A DNA stretch of 64,000 nucleotides, from the NCBI RefSeq assembly GCF_051131155.1, contig NZ_CP159508.1, positions 1,302,001 to 1,366,000 on the forward strand. The letters run 5' to 3'. A model generated the notes under the pieces. It saw only the letters and a list, made by a program, of their open reading frames with translations, made no database searches and was not told where the DNA came from. Shown here one piece after another: positions 52,105 through 60,827 of the stretch (within the stretch, counting starts at the first letter, position 1; each line of letters begins with the position of its first letter). Source of the stretch: Pseudanabaena minima. Lineage in GTDB: Bacteria > Cyanobacteriota > Cyanobacteriia > Pseudanabaenales > Pseudanabaenaceae. The position numbers were made by a program, and so were the translations under genes.

Positions 52105-53042
52105 CTAAGTAGGAGCTTGCCAAGTTTTGTTATCGCGGATCATGGCATTGAGAATAACCAGAAGTTTTCGCATACAGGCAACTAAGGCAACCTTTTTCAG
52201 CTTTCCATTTGCTAGCAGACGTTCATAAAAATCATGAATTACTGGGTTATGTCGAATCGCCACTAAAGTTGCCATGTACAAGCCACAGCGAATCGATGTG
52301 CGACCTCCCTGAATCATCCGCTTGCCTTTGTGTTTACCACTATCGTGATTGATCGGAGCAACACCAACTAAGCGAGCAATCTGTTTGTCAGAGAGTTTTC
52401 CTAGTTCAGGTAATTCTGCCAAACAAAGCGCTGATGTGACCTTGCCAATGCCTTTGGCAGAACACAAAATCTCCCGTTTCCTTTGCCAATCACTTTGCTG
52501 TTGCGCCAGAGTCTGAATTTGCTCGTCAAGGGATTCAATCCGTTTCTGGATCTGTTCGCTATGATCGCGGATATCAGATTCAACAGTGTTGGAAGCACGG
52601 CAGAGACGATTTTTCTCTGCTATCTGCATCTCTCCACTAACTGCTGACGACGACGCACGAGATCGCTCAATTGTTGAGACTGAGCATCGACCATTGCTTG
52701 AGGTTGAGGTTGTACAGCTTGAGCAAAACGAGCAATCACTTCAGCATCAAGTTTGTCTGTCTTCGCTTTTCCCAAAGCAGTGGCAAAGCCTTTAACTTTG
52801 CGTGGATTGGCGATCGCTACTGGAATCATCGCAGTTTGCAAGCCACTGACCAGTGTTCGTTCTAATCCGCCTGTTGATTCAACTACCACCAAACTCGGTG
52901 AAATTGGTTGTAATTGTTTGATTAGGGTTTGCACTCCGATTTCGGTATTGGGCTGTTGCAAGATTAGACCTTGCGGTAACACGTAGACATCTAGAGCATC
53001 TTTACAGACATCTATTCCTATCCATATTTTTTCTATGTTCAT
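52105..53042 (-). pseudogene. IS110-family transposase, frameshifted
   Basis: Two frames: 53042-52620 (MNIEKIWIGIDVCKDALDVY, the DEDD/RuvC-like half) and 52629-52105 (transposase_20 half with LPELGKLSDKQIARLVGVAPI and GGRTSIRCGLYMATLVA containing the catalytic Ser). They fit end to end as QQLVE-MQIAEKNR if two bases (one GA of GAGAGATG, about 52628-52633) are removed. So a 2-nt insertion has inactivated the gene. Full length about 311 aa. Confidence 0.9.
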
Positions 53043-53336
53043 TGGTTATACTGGGGCTGAGTTATTGTGTCCCTTTGATAACTCGTCCTTGCGAATGCGA
53101 GGTTATTCCTCCAGCGATTGTTCGAGCTTGTATCATTGGGATAAAAGCGTGGCTCCGATGGCTACTAAACGGTGTCAAGCACCTTGGTGGAACTGGTTCG
53201 CCACGCTCTTTTCTAAAATATCAGGCTCCCTTGCTACAAATCGGTATTTTCTACCTAGGGTGCGTCGGGTTGCCTTGTTCTCAAGATACAAGGGTGTGTT
53301 AAATAAAGTCCATTACCCATTATCCATTACAAAAAA
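53043..53336 (-). ncRNA. IS110 non-coding 5' end, candidate bridge-RNA region
   Basis: About 250 structured, non-coding bases lie upstream of the IS110 transposase start; IS110 elements of the IS621 type encode a roughly 180-nt bridge RNA in exactly this position. Local stems can be drawn (for example CAAGCACCTTG; GTGGCTCC...GGTTCGCCAC). The boundary with the Uma2 leader (CCATTACCCATTATCCATTA near 53310-53330) is not defined. Expression is inferred, not seen. Confidence 0.4.
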
Positions 53337-53912
53337 ATGATTTCTATTAGAGAAAATCTTCCTCAAATAACTCCAGAAGAATACTTTGCTTGGGAAGAAA
53401 GGCAACTAGAAAAACACGAACTGATTAACGGTCAAGTTTACGCTATGAGCGGTGGTAGCGTTAATCATAGCCGCATCGCAATTCGATTTGCGACTATGGT
53501 TGACACCCATTTAGACCCTAGTAGTTGTATCACGGGTAACTCAGACCTGAGAATTAATATTGTTGGCACAAATAACTACACCTATCCTGATGTCAGCGTC
53601 ACCTGCGACGATCGCGATAAATCTACAACCCAATATATTACCTATCCTTGCTTAATCGTTGAAGTTCTATCTCCTAGTACTGAGTTATACGATCGCAGTG
53701 GCAAGTTTAGACTGTACCGCAAAAATCCACACTTACAAGATTACTTATTAGTCAGTTCTACCAGCATCGAAATGGATTTATACCATAAAAATGACGCTGG
53801 CGAATGGCTGATCATTAACTACCAAGAAGGCGACACCGTAGAACTAAAAAGTATTAACTTAAGCTTTCCCATTGAGCAAGTCTATCGCGGTTTAGAATTG
53901 AATCCAGAATAA
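53337..53912 (+). CDS. Uma2-family (DUF820) nuclease-like protein
   Basis: 191 residues, complete. Motifs: TPEEYFAWEERQLEKHELIN, the PD residue in YTYPDVSVTCDD, the E in CLIVEVLSPSTE, then DRSGKFRLYRKNPHLQDYLLV (conserved K...Y...Y block). Standard Uma2 restriction-endonuclease-like fold. Its start lies close to the IS110 end, so its promoter may have been changed by that insertion. ATG at 53337. Target unknown. Confidence 0.9.
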   Translation: MISIRENLPQITPEEYFAWEERQLEKHELINGQVYAMSGGSVNHSRIAIRFATMVDTHLDPSSCITGNSDLRINIVGTNNYTYPDVSVTCDDRDKSTTQYITYPCLIVEVLSPSTELYDRSGKFRLYRKNPHLQDYLLVSSTSIEMDLYHKNDAGEWLIINYQEGDTVELKSINLSFPIEQVYRGLELNPE

Positions 53913-53943
53913 TTACTCGATTCAGCAAATAAATAGAGAGTAA

Positions 53944-54070
53944 TAGCGATCGCCTTGAGGAGATTGATTGTTGAGGCGATCGCCTAAAAATCACGACTCA
54001 CAGTACTAGCGATCGCCTTGAGAAGATAGATTATTGATGCGATCACCTAGAAATCAAGACTTGCGGTAAT
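53944..54070. repeat. Left array of 63-bp HIP1-containing direct repeats
   Basis: Two units 63 bp apart (starting 53976 and 54039), each GCGATCGCCTAGAAATCACG-like, then ACTCACAGTA, TAGCGATCGCCTTGAG, AAGATAGATT. The same unit forms the array at 56149-56400 on the other side of the OLD gene. Confidence 0.8.
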
Positions 54071-54277
54071 GCAAAAATCTTGTTATTACATTTATTAGTT
54101 TCTTTATTTGACAATTTTATGTAATATTTATCTTATATAAGTATTTATCCTGTAATCTGCAAGATAATTCCTAGTTATACGACTTTGGGTAAGAGTGATG
54201 GATGGCATTGGCTGAAATTTATCGGTTAATATTTAACATCAGATAAAGTAAAAGTAAAAAGGTAAGCATCAGCAAAA

Positions 54278-55966
54278 GTGAAATTAGTTAATTTTTCTGT
54301 AACCAATTTTCGGAGCATTACTACTGCACATAAAATTCCAATTTCTAGTACTACTGTCTTAATTGGGAAAAACAATGAAGGCAAGTCAAATATCTTGAAG
54401 GCTCTCTTTATAACGATGAAAGTTCTTCAAGAACACGCTGCGTCTAGAAGAGTCGTAGGTGTTAGAAATAGATATCGTACTGACGAAAGTTTTTATGTAT
54501 GGGAAAGAGACTTTCCTATTAATCTCCAAAATAGAAAGTCTGGAAATCAGTCTATTTTTAGATTGGAGTTTGAACTGAATGAAGAAGAGATTCTTGAATT
54601 TAAGGAAGCTATCAAATCTAGCTTAAATGGTACTTTGCCTATAGAAATAAAGATGGGCAAGGAGAACATTCCTTCAATTAGAGTGTGTAAAGGTGGAAAA
54701 GCAGCAGCAAATCTTAATTCTCAATCGAAAAGAATTGCGGATTTCATATCACAAAAAATATCGTTTAATTATATTCCTGCCGTTAGAACTGACAAGCAGG
54801 CTTTACTAGTAATTGACAATATGCTGTCTCAAGAATTGCGAATTCTGGAAGGAAATCAGGAATATCAAAATGCTCTAAATATAATTAAAGAACTTCAGCA
54901 GCCTATCTTAGATAAATTGGCAGAAAGAATCAAAGAACCCTTGTCGGAATTTTTACCAAATATGACTGAGGTTAAAATTGAGATTCCAGAACAGGAGAGA
55001 CGTACAGCTTTAAGAAAAGAATTTAATGTGATTATTGATGATGGAACGCCTACAAATATAGAATTCAAAGGAGATGGTGTAAAGAGTCTAGCTGCATTGG
55101 CACTTCTGAAGAACAGATACGTAGAAGGCAGTGCCTCTATCGTAGCCATTGAAGAACCAGAGTCTCATCTTCATCCTGCTGCTATTCATCAATTAACTGA
55201 GATTATTACTTCTTTATCTAGTACTAGCCAAGTAATTATTACTACACATAATCCATCATTCGTAGACAGGCAGCATCTAAAATCTAATGTGATAATTGAC
55301 AATGGCAAAGCTTCTCCTGCTAAAAGTATTAAAGCAATCAGAGAACTTCTTGGCGTTAGAGCTTCTGACAATTTGATCAATGCTAATTACGCATTAGTTG
55401 TGGAAGGAGCAGAGGATGCAATAGCCCTGAAATCTCTCTTGCCTTTTTTGAATGAAAAATTAGAGAAGTTTATGAAGAATAATTTGTTAGTAATTGAACC
55501 TATAGGAGGGGCTGGGAATTTATCCTATAAGCTCTCATTGCTTAATAACTCATTGTGTATATATCATGTCCTTCTTGACAACGATGATGCTGGTAGACAA
55601 TCGTATGACAAAGCTAGCAAAGAAGGGCTTGTCACGATCAAAAACTGTACGATGCTCAATTGTTTGGGAATGAATGATTCGGAATTTGAAGACTGCCTTG
55701 AAGTATCCCTTTATAAACAAAAAATCTATGATGAATTTGGGGTTGATTTAGAGGATCCTAGTTTTCGGTGTAAATTGAAGTGGTCAGTGCGTATGAAATC
55801 TGTATTTATGAATCAGGGTAAGCGTTGGAACGAAAATATAGAACATAATGTAAAAAGAGTAGTTTCAGAATGTGTTGCAGAGAACCCAGAGAAGTCCCTT
55901 AATGCATATAAAAGAAAGTCGCTAGATGCATTAGTAACTGCCCTAGAAAGTTTAGTTAAAATATAG
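54278..55966 (+). CDS. OLD-family ATP-dependent endonuclease
   Basis: 562 residues, GTG start. ATPase half: Walker A LIGKNNEGKSN (about 29-39), signature-like GDGVKSLAALALLKNR, Walker B ASIVAIEEPESHLHP (about 285-299) and TTHNPSFVD (H-loop). TOPRIM half: YALVVEGAEDAIALKSLL (E, about 371) and LLDNDDAGRQS (DxD, about 430). OLD nucleases act in phage defence; class 2 members pair with a UvrD-like helicase (Gabija), which is absent here, so this is a stand-alone (class 1-like) form. Lower GC and no HIP1 sites inside suggest transfer. Confidence 0.9.
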   Translation: MKLVNFSVTNFRSITTAHKIPISSTTVLIGKNNEGKSNILKALFITMKVLQEHAASRRVVGVRNRYRTDESFYVWERDFPINLQNRKSGNQSIFRLEFELNEEEILEFKEAIKSSLNGTLPIEIKMGKENIPSIRVCKGGKAAANLNSQSKRIADFISQKISFNYIPAVRTDKQALLVIDNMLSQELRILEGNQEYQNALNIIKELQQPILDKLAERIKEPLSEFLPNMTEVKIEIPEQERRTALRKEFNVIIDDGTPTNIEFKGDGVKSLAALALLKNRYVEGSASIVAIEEPESHLHPAAIHQLTEIITSLSSTSQVIITTHNPSFVDRQHLKSNVIIDNGKASPAKSIKAIRELLGVRASDNLINANYALVVEGAEDAIALKSLLPFLNEKLEKFMKNNLLVIEPIGGAGNLSYKLSLLNNSLCIYHVLLDNDDAGRQSYDKASKEGLVTIKNCTMLNCLGMNDSEFEDCLEVSLYKQKIYDEFGVDLEDPSFRCKLKWSVRMKSVFMNQGKRWNENIEHNVKRVVSECVAENPEKSLNAYKRKSLDALVTALESLVKI

Positions 55967-56148
55967 GTATACGCCTGTCACGACCGTATAATACTATATC
56001 GAAGTGGGTAATGCCCTGAAGGAAAGCTTGTCGGGTTCTAGCCAAGATTGTGCTATCAAAAAATTGTTGACCTCGTTGTTGAATTCTAAGAAATTATCGG
56101 TAATTCCTTTCAAGATGTGTCCCGCAGCAAATACTAATAATTATTAAA
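55967..56148 (-). other. Non-genic stretch with possible gene remnant
   Basis: Two overlapping minus-strand frames look protein-like: FAAGHILKGITDNFLEFNNE... ending at a TAG near 56004, and QFFDSTILARTRQAFLQGIT running to the OLD 3' end. They may be parts of one frameshifted dead gene, but neither has a start and no family is recognised. Confidence 0.3.
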
Positions 56149-56400
56149 TGATCGCCTAAAACTCACGGCTCACAGTAATAGCGATCACGTTTCAAAGATA
56201 GATTGTTGATGCGATCGCCTAGAAATCACGACTCACAGTAATAGCGATCACGTTTCAAAGATAGATTGTTGATGCGATCGCTTAGAAATCACGACTTACG
56301 GTAATAGCGATCACGTTTCAAAAATAGATTGTTAATGCGATCGCCTAGAAATCACGACTCATAATAATAGCGATCGCCTTGAGGAGATAGCGCGATCGCT
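56149..56400. repeat. Right array of 63-bp HIP1-containing direct repeats
   Basis: Four units, starts at about 56149, 56211, 56274 and 56337, each beginning (GC)GATCGCCTAGAAATCACG and followed by ACTCACAGTAATAGCGATCA, CGTTTCAAAGATAGATTGTT, GAT. Units differ by a few bases; the last ends in the CGCCTTGAGGAGATAG variant seen in the left array. There are no spacers, so it is not a CRISPR. Confidence 0.88.
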
Positions 56401-56484
56401 GATCTTGTAGAGTGCGTTAATGCAATTTAATGTACCTTTCTAATACCCAAAATTTGTGCGTTACGCTGACGCTAACACACGCTA

Positions 56485-57730
56485 CTGGACTGTTTCATCT
56501 AAAATAGTGCAATAGATATTGGTTTGGAGAGCCCTAATCATGGGAAGAGGAAGGCGAGATAAAGTCTATTTAACAGTAGAGGATAGAGAAAACTTAGAAC
56601 AAATTAGTCGAAATGGCTATGCACCTGCAAAAAAGATCTTGCACGCCAGAATTTTACTGATGTGTGATGAAGGAAAATACAGCAAGAGAACATGGACTGA
56701 TGAAGAAATAGCAGAAGCATTGCAGGTGCATAGAAACACCGTAGGTCGAATTCGCCAAAGATTTCTGCAAAAAGGTGAAAAACCTGCACTAGAGAGACAA
56801 TTAAGGAAAACGCCCCCCACACCGCCCAAGGTCGATGGCTCTAGCGAAGCCCACATAATTGCTCTGTGTTGTGCAGACCCACCAGAAGGACGTGCTGAGT
56901 GGACAATCAGACTATTAACGTCAGAACTCAAGCAAAGACAAGTTATTACCGAAATTTCCGCATCAACGGTGTGGCGTACTCTAAAAAAAACGAATTACGA
57001 CCTTGGAAAACCCAGAGATTTTGTATTCCCGAAAGAGATTTAGCAAGATTTGTGGCAGAAATGGAAGTCGTCCTTGACTTGTATAGCACGGAGCCATGCG
57101 AAGAAGAACCGTTGATTGCAATGGATGAAGCATCAAAGCAACTACTCGGAGAGGTTTATCCACCAATAGCGATGCAACCTGGACAAGATAAAAAAGAAGA
57201 CTACCACTATGAGCGTGAAGGTGTTCAAGCCCTATTCATGTTTGTTGACCCTCATCGAGGATGGAGACGGGTGAGTAGCCGAGATAGTCGAACAAGGATA
57301 GATTGGGCTGAGGAAATACGTCAATTGTTGGATGAGGACTATCCGAATGCACGAAAAGTAAAGCTACTCAGTGATAATCTGAATACCCATAATATAGCTT
57401 CGCTGTATGAAGCATTTCCTGCACCAGAAGCTCATCGTTTAGCAAGAAGACTAGAAATTTATCATACGCCGCGTAATGGTAGTTGGTTGAATGTAGCCGA
57501 AACCGAATTGAGTGTCTTATCAAAACAATGTTTAGATAGACGGATTCCTAGCAAGGACAAACTCAAAGAGGAGATAGACGCTTGGCAAAAGTCTCGAAAT
57601 CAGAATGCATCCAAAGTAATATGGAGGTTTTCGACAAGCGATGCCAGAGTCAAACTGAAACATCTTTATCCAGTATTTGAGCAAGAAGAATAACCGTATC
57701 TATTGCACTATTTTAGATGAAACAGTCCAC
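56485..57730 (+). mobile_element. IS630-family insertion sequence, 1246 bp
   Basis: Inverted ends TGGACTGTTTCATCTAAAAT... (56486-56518) and the complement at 57697-57729 match over 33 bp. TA is present on both sides (56483-56484, 57731-57732), the target duplication of IS630. Contains one transposase in two overlapping frames. Confidence 0.92.
56519..57693 (+). CDS. IS630-family transposase in two frames
   Basis: First frame 56519-57043 (likely ATG 56540, MGRGRRDKVYLTVEDREN) with helix-turn-helix DEEIAEALQVHRNTVGRIRQRF. Second frame 56899-57693 carries the DDE part: LIAMDEASKQ (D), VKLLSDNLNTHN (D) and NGSWLNVAETELSVL (E). The frames join at an A8 run (56983-56990, TVWRTLKK-NELRPWKTQRF), a typical site for programmed slippage in this family. 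Both halves are complete, so the element may be active. Confidence 0.9.
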
Positions 57731-57800
57731 TACTGTTACAAAATACTATCTCCACGACTAATCCTGTGTCAGGGCTTGCTGTGAAGAAACTTCTTTCGCC

Positions 57801-58526
57801 CTAGCATTGAAGAGCCCGCGACATATATGCCGCTAAGGAGGCATCATTCTCACCCCAATCGCTAACGGAATCTTCTCCTTGTTCATACATCTGCTTCAAT
57901 GCTGATTCAAGCTCAGGATCACCACCTGTGAACTCCTGAATTAAAGCTTGCCGACGGCGCACTAGGACTTGCACCACTTCGCTAGCTGGATCTGTTCCCT
58001 TCTCCATTTCTGCCTGAACTTGGGCAATTAAGGTTTCCCAATCAACTTTTGCCTGTTGCATTCTTTCTTCTCCCAATAGTTCTTGACGTTGTTTCAGGAT
58101 TTCAAGCTGTTCAGGACTGTAGTAGTTTTCTAGCATGTCCATAACTTGAATAATCTGGAGAATTTCTTCAATAGGAATGACATCAAGGTTTGCGACAGTT
58201 TGTTCAACGTTTTCCAATCGTTCTAGAAGCTGTTGAGACAGGTCTATCTGTTTACGAACTTTAGCAATATGCAATTGAAGCACTTCGATAAAGGTGCGAT
58301 CGCTATTATCCAAGCAACTTCGTACATCTTCTAAGGAAAGCCCAATTTGTTTGAGGGCAATAATCTGCTGTAGACGGATGATATCTTCCTTCCCATAAAC
58401 CCGATAACCAGATTCTGTCCGATGGGATGGAGACAATAATTTGATTTCATCGTAGTAGTGTAGCGTCCTGATTGATAATCCCGTTCGTTTCGATAAATCA
58501 CCGACCTTAAAAGTTATGGGTTCCAT
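57801..58526 (-). CDS. MerR-family regulator (TipA-like)
   Basis: ATG 58526 (MEPITFKVGDLSKRTGLSIR) gives 241 aa; the frame also opens at 58556. MerR helix-turn-helix and wing: KVGDLSKRTGLSIRTLHYYDEIKLLSP...GYRVYGKEDI. A dimerisation coiled coil (about 85-125) and a C-terminal region with QRQELLGEERMQQAKVDWETLI and VQVLVRRRQALIQEFTGGDPEL, like the TipAS drug-binding domain, follow. Activates transcription on ligand binding, often of its own or a drug-export gene; no such gene is adjacent. Confidence 0.88.
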   Translation of the reverse strand: MEPITFKVGDLSKRTGLSIRTLHYYDEIKLLSPSHRTESGYRVYGKEDIIRLQQIIALKQIGLSLEDVRSCLDNSDRTFIEVLQLHIAKVRKQIDLSQQLLERLENVEQTVANLDVIPIEEILQIIQVMDMLENYYSPEQLEILKQRQELLGEERMQQAKVDWETLIAQVQAEMEKGTDPASEVVQVLVRRRQALIQEFTGGDPELESALKQMYEQGEDSVSDWGENDASLAAYMSRALQC

Positions 58527-58719
58527 GTGTTTAACTACTCCTTTGTGTACTCTCATTCTTTAAAAGGTATGTTCTTATCTTAAAACCCTCACCTAACGTG
58601 AGAGTCAAGAGGGAGAGTCTTCTAAATTTCTAGATTTCAAGATTACCCTCAGAATGGGAGAAAAGAAGGGGGCGATCTGTAGAAGGCATTGATACAGCTT
58701 ATTGAAGCTTTGAGTAGTA

Positions 58720-58770
58720 CAGAAATATTTTTGAAAGTGGTGTTTCGCACCACTTTCAAAAATATTTCTG
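58720..58770. repeat. Perfect 23-bp palindrome upstream of the ABC-F gene
   Basis: Arms 58720-58742 and 58748-58770 (CAGAAATATTTTTGAAAGTG...) with loop TTTCG, followed by GGGTTTTAAGT and GCACAAAGCGCTGTAAG, both recalling pieces of families A and B. The rest of 58557-58901 shows no supportable gene. Confidence 0.8.
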
Positions 58771-58901
58771 GGTTTTAAGTAAGCACAAAGCGCTGTAAGT
58801 AATGTAATTTCTTCTTTCTGGGTTTTGGGTAGACTGATGCATTTGTTACAAAAAAATGTTAATCTTAATAAAAAGTTAAGTTTTGTTGCTACCCTAAATC
58901 T

Positions 58902-60638
58902 ATGCTTCGTCTTGAACACATTCAGAAAATTTATCCCACTGGCGAAGTCCTTAAAGACGTTAACTGGGAAGTCAAAACAGGCGATCGCATTGGTTTAGTC
59001 GGCGTAAATGGTGCGGGGAAATCAACACAGCTAAAGATTATTGCAGGGGAAATCGAACCGACCGCAGGGCAAATTGTCCGTCCTTCTAGCCTCAAAATTG
59101 CCTATCTCAGTCAAGAATTTGACATCGAAGAGACACGCACAGTCAAACAAGAGATGTGGCAAGCATTTCAGGAAGTGCGGGAAATCCAAAAAGAACTAGC
59201 AGTAGTACATCATCATCTAGAAAATTTAAAAGATGGTGAAGACTATGAGCCAATTCTCAAAAAAATGGATCGGCTCCAACGCCAGTTTGAAGATCACAAT
59301 GGCTATGAACTAGAAAGCCGCATCGATAAGCTATTGCCAGAATTAGGATTTAAAACTGACGATGGCGATCGCTTTGTCAGCGAATATAGCGGCGGTTGGC
59401 AGATGCGAATGGGCTTAGGCAAGATTTTGTTGCAATCGCCTGACTTGTTATTATTGGATGAACCGACAAACCATTTAGACTTGGAAACAATTGAGTGGTT
59501 AGAGAAATATCTGCGATCGCTAAGTACCCCAATGGTGATCGTCTCCCATGACCGTGAATTTCTAGATCGCCTCTGTACATCGATTGTGGAAACTGAGCGT
59601 GGCGTATCGATGACTTATTTAGGTAATTACTCATCTTATCTAGCTCAAAAAGCTGAAGCAAAAGCTGCACAGGGAGCTGCCTTTGAGCGTCAGCAAAAAT
59701 ATATCGAAAAGCAACAGGTATTCGTAGATCGCTTCAGAGCAAGTGCTACGCGCAGTACCCAAGCCAAGAGCCGTGAAAAACAACTAGACAAAATTGAGCG
59801 TATCGAAGCACCCGAAAGTGATGTCAGAACCTTAAAATTTCATTTTCCACCTGCTTCTCGCAGTGGGCGCGTTACAGTCGAGATTAAAGATCTCACCCAT
59901 GCCTATGGCGATCAGATCCTATTTTTGGGCGCAAATCTGGAAATCGAAAGAGGCGATCGCGTTGCTTTTCTAGGACCCAACGGTGCAGGAAAATCCACAC
60001 TATTGAAAATGGTGGTTGGCAAAGAAGCCTATAACGAAGGCGAAATAATCCTCGGTCATAACGTGCTAGTTGGTTATTTTGAACAAAACCAAGCCGAAGC
60101 TCTGGACTTACATAAGGACGTATTTCATACAATCCATGATGATTTTCCCAAGATGACCCATGAAGAAGTACGTGGTGTGTTGGGTAAATTCCTATTTAGT
60201 GGTGACACTGTATTTAAACAAGTACGTGACCTTAGTGGTGGCGAAAAAGCAAGACTTGCCCTCGCCAAAATGTTGCTTACCCCTGTAAACTTTTTGATCC
60301 TTGATGAGCCGACTAATCACCTTGATATTCCTGCCAAGGAGATGTTAGAAGCAGCTTTGCGTGAGTATGAAGGGACAGTCGCTGTAATCTCTCATGACCG
60401 CTATTTCATCTCACAAGTGGCAAATAAAATTGTCGAAATTCGTGATGGCGATCTCTGTATGTATGCAGGTGACTATGCCTACTATCAAGAAAAAAGAGAG
60501 GAAGAAACAAGGGAGGCTAAATATAAAGCAGAAATGGCTGCGAAAGCGGCAAAAGATGCTTTAAAAAGAGAAAAAGAAAAAGCAAAACAAGCTGAAAAAC
60601 GTCAAGAAAAGCAACAACAAAAGGCGAAAGCAAAGTAA
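58902..60638 (+). CDS. ABC-F family ATPase
   Basis: 578 residues, two ABC domains and no membrane segments. Walker A motifs GVNGAGKST (about 36-44) and GPNGAGKST (about 361-369); signatures YSGGWQMRM and LSGGEKARL; Walker B LLLLDEPTNHLDL and FLILDEPTNHLDI. The inter-domain linker (about 245-310) is the ABC-F P-site-tRNA-interaction region; the tail is a Lys/Glu/Gln-rich coiled coil. ABC-F proteins act on the ribosome in translation control or antibiotic protection; this looks like the Uup/EttA-type housekeeping kind. Confidence 0.92.
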   Translation: MLRLEHIQKIYPTGEVLKDVNWEVKTGDRIGLVGVNGAGKSTQLKIIAGEIEPTAGQIVRPSSLKIAYLSQEFDIEETRTVKQEMWQAFQEVREIQKELAVVHHHLENLKDGEDYEPILKKMDRLQRQFEDHNGYELESRIDKLLPELGFKTDDGDRFVSEYSGGWQMRMGLGKILLQSPDLLLLDEPTNHLDLETIEWLEKYLRSLSTPMVIVSHDREFLDRLCTSIVETERGVSMTYLGNYSSYLAQKAEAKAAQGAAFERQQKYIEKQQVFVDRFRASATRSTQAKSREKQLDKIERIEAPESDVRTLKFHFPPASRSGRVTVEIKDLTHAYGDQILFLGANLEIERGDRVAFLGPNGAGKSTLLKMVVGKEAYNEGEIILGHNVLVGYFEQNQAEALDLHKDVFHTIHDDFPKMTHEEVRGVLGKFLFSGDTVFKQVRDLSGGEKARLALAKMLLTPVNFLILDEPTNHLDIPAKEMLEAALREYEGTVAVISHDRYFISQVANKIVEIRDGDLCMYAGDYAYYQEKREEETREAKYKAEMAAKAAKDALKREKEKAKQAEKRQEKQQQKAKAK

Positions 60639-60696
60639 TATGCAATCATCTATAGCAATTTCATATACTTTTGTAGGTGATTGCTATAAGTGAACC

Positions 60697-60750
60697 TGAT
60701 TTTTTAGTAAAAACATTGATTCATGAATCAATGTTTTTACTAAAAAATCA
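60697..60750. repeat. Perfect loop-free 54-bp palindrome
   Basis: TGATTTTTTAGTAAAAACAT... (60697-60723) is followed immediately by its exact complement (60724-60750). It lies between the ABC-F gene and the pentapeptide gene and may end transcription; no GC core, unlike family A. Confidence 0.85.
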
Positions 60751-60827
60751 ATAATCTATTGATTTTTAAATAGGCATATGCAAGAGAGAACTGCATTTAT
60801 TCTTTTTGATACAAACATATTATATTT

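Noticed and set aside
53042..53302. 86-aa plus-strand ORF and an overlapping 101-aa ORF
   Set aside because: They lie in the IS110 non-coding end, overlap each other in different frames and look like chance frames.
54278..55966. Gabija system
   Set aside because: The OLD nuclease has no adjacent UvrD-like helicase (GajB).
56149..56400. Possible CRISPR array
   Set aside because: Repeats are contiguous 63-bp direct repeats with no unique spacers and no cas genes.
58605..58919. 104-aa minus-strand ORF
   Set aside because: It runs through a perfect palindrome and overlaps the ABC-F start; not protein-like.
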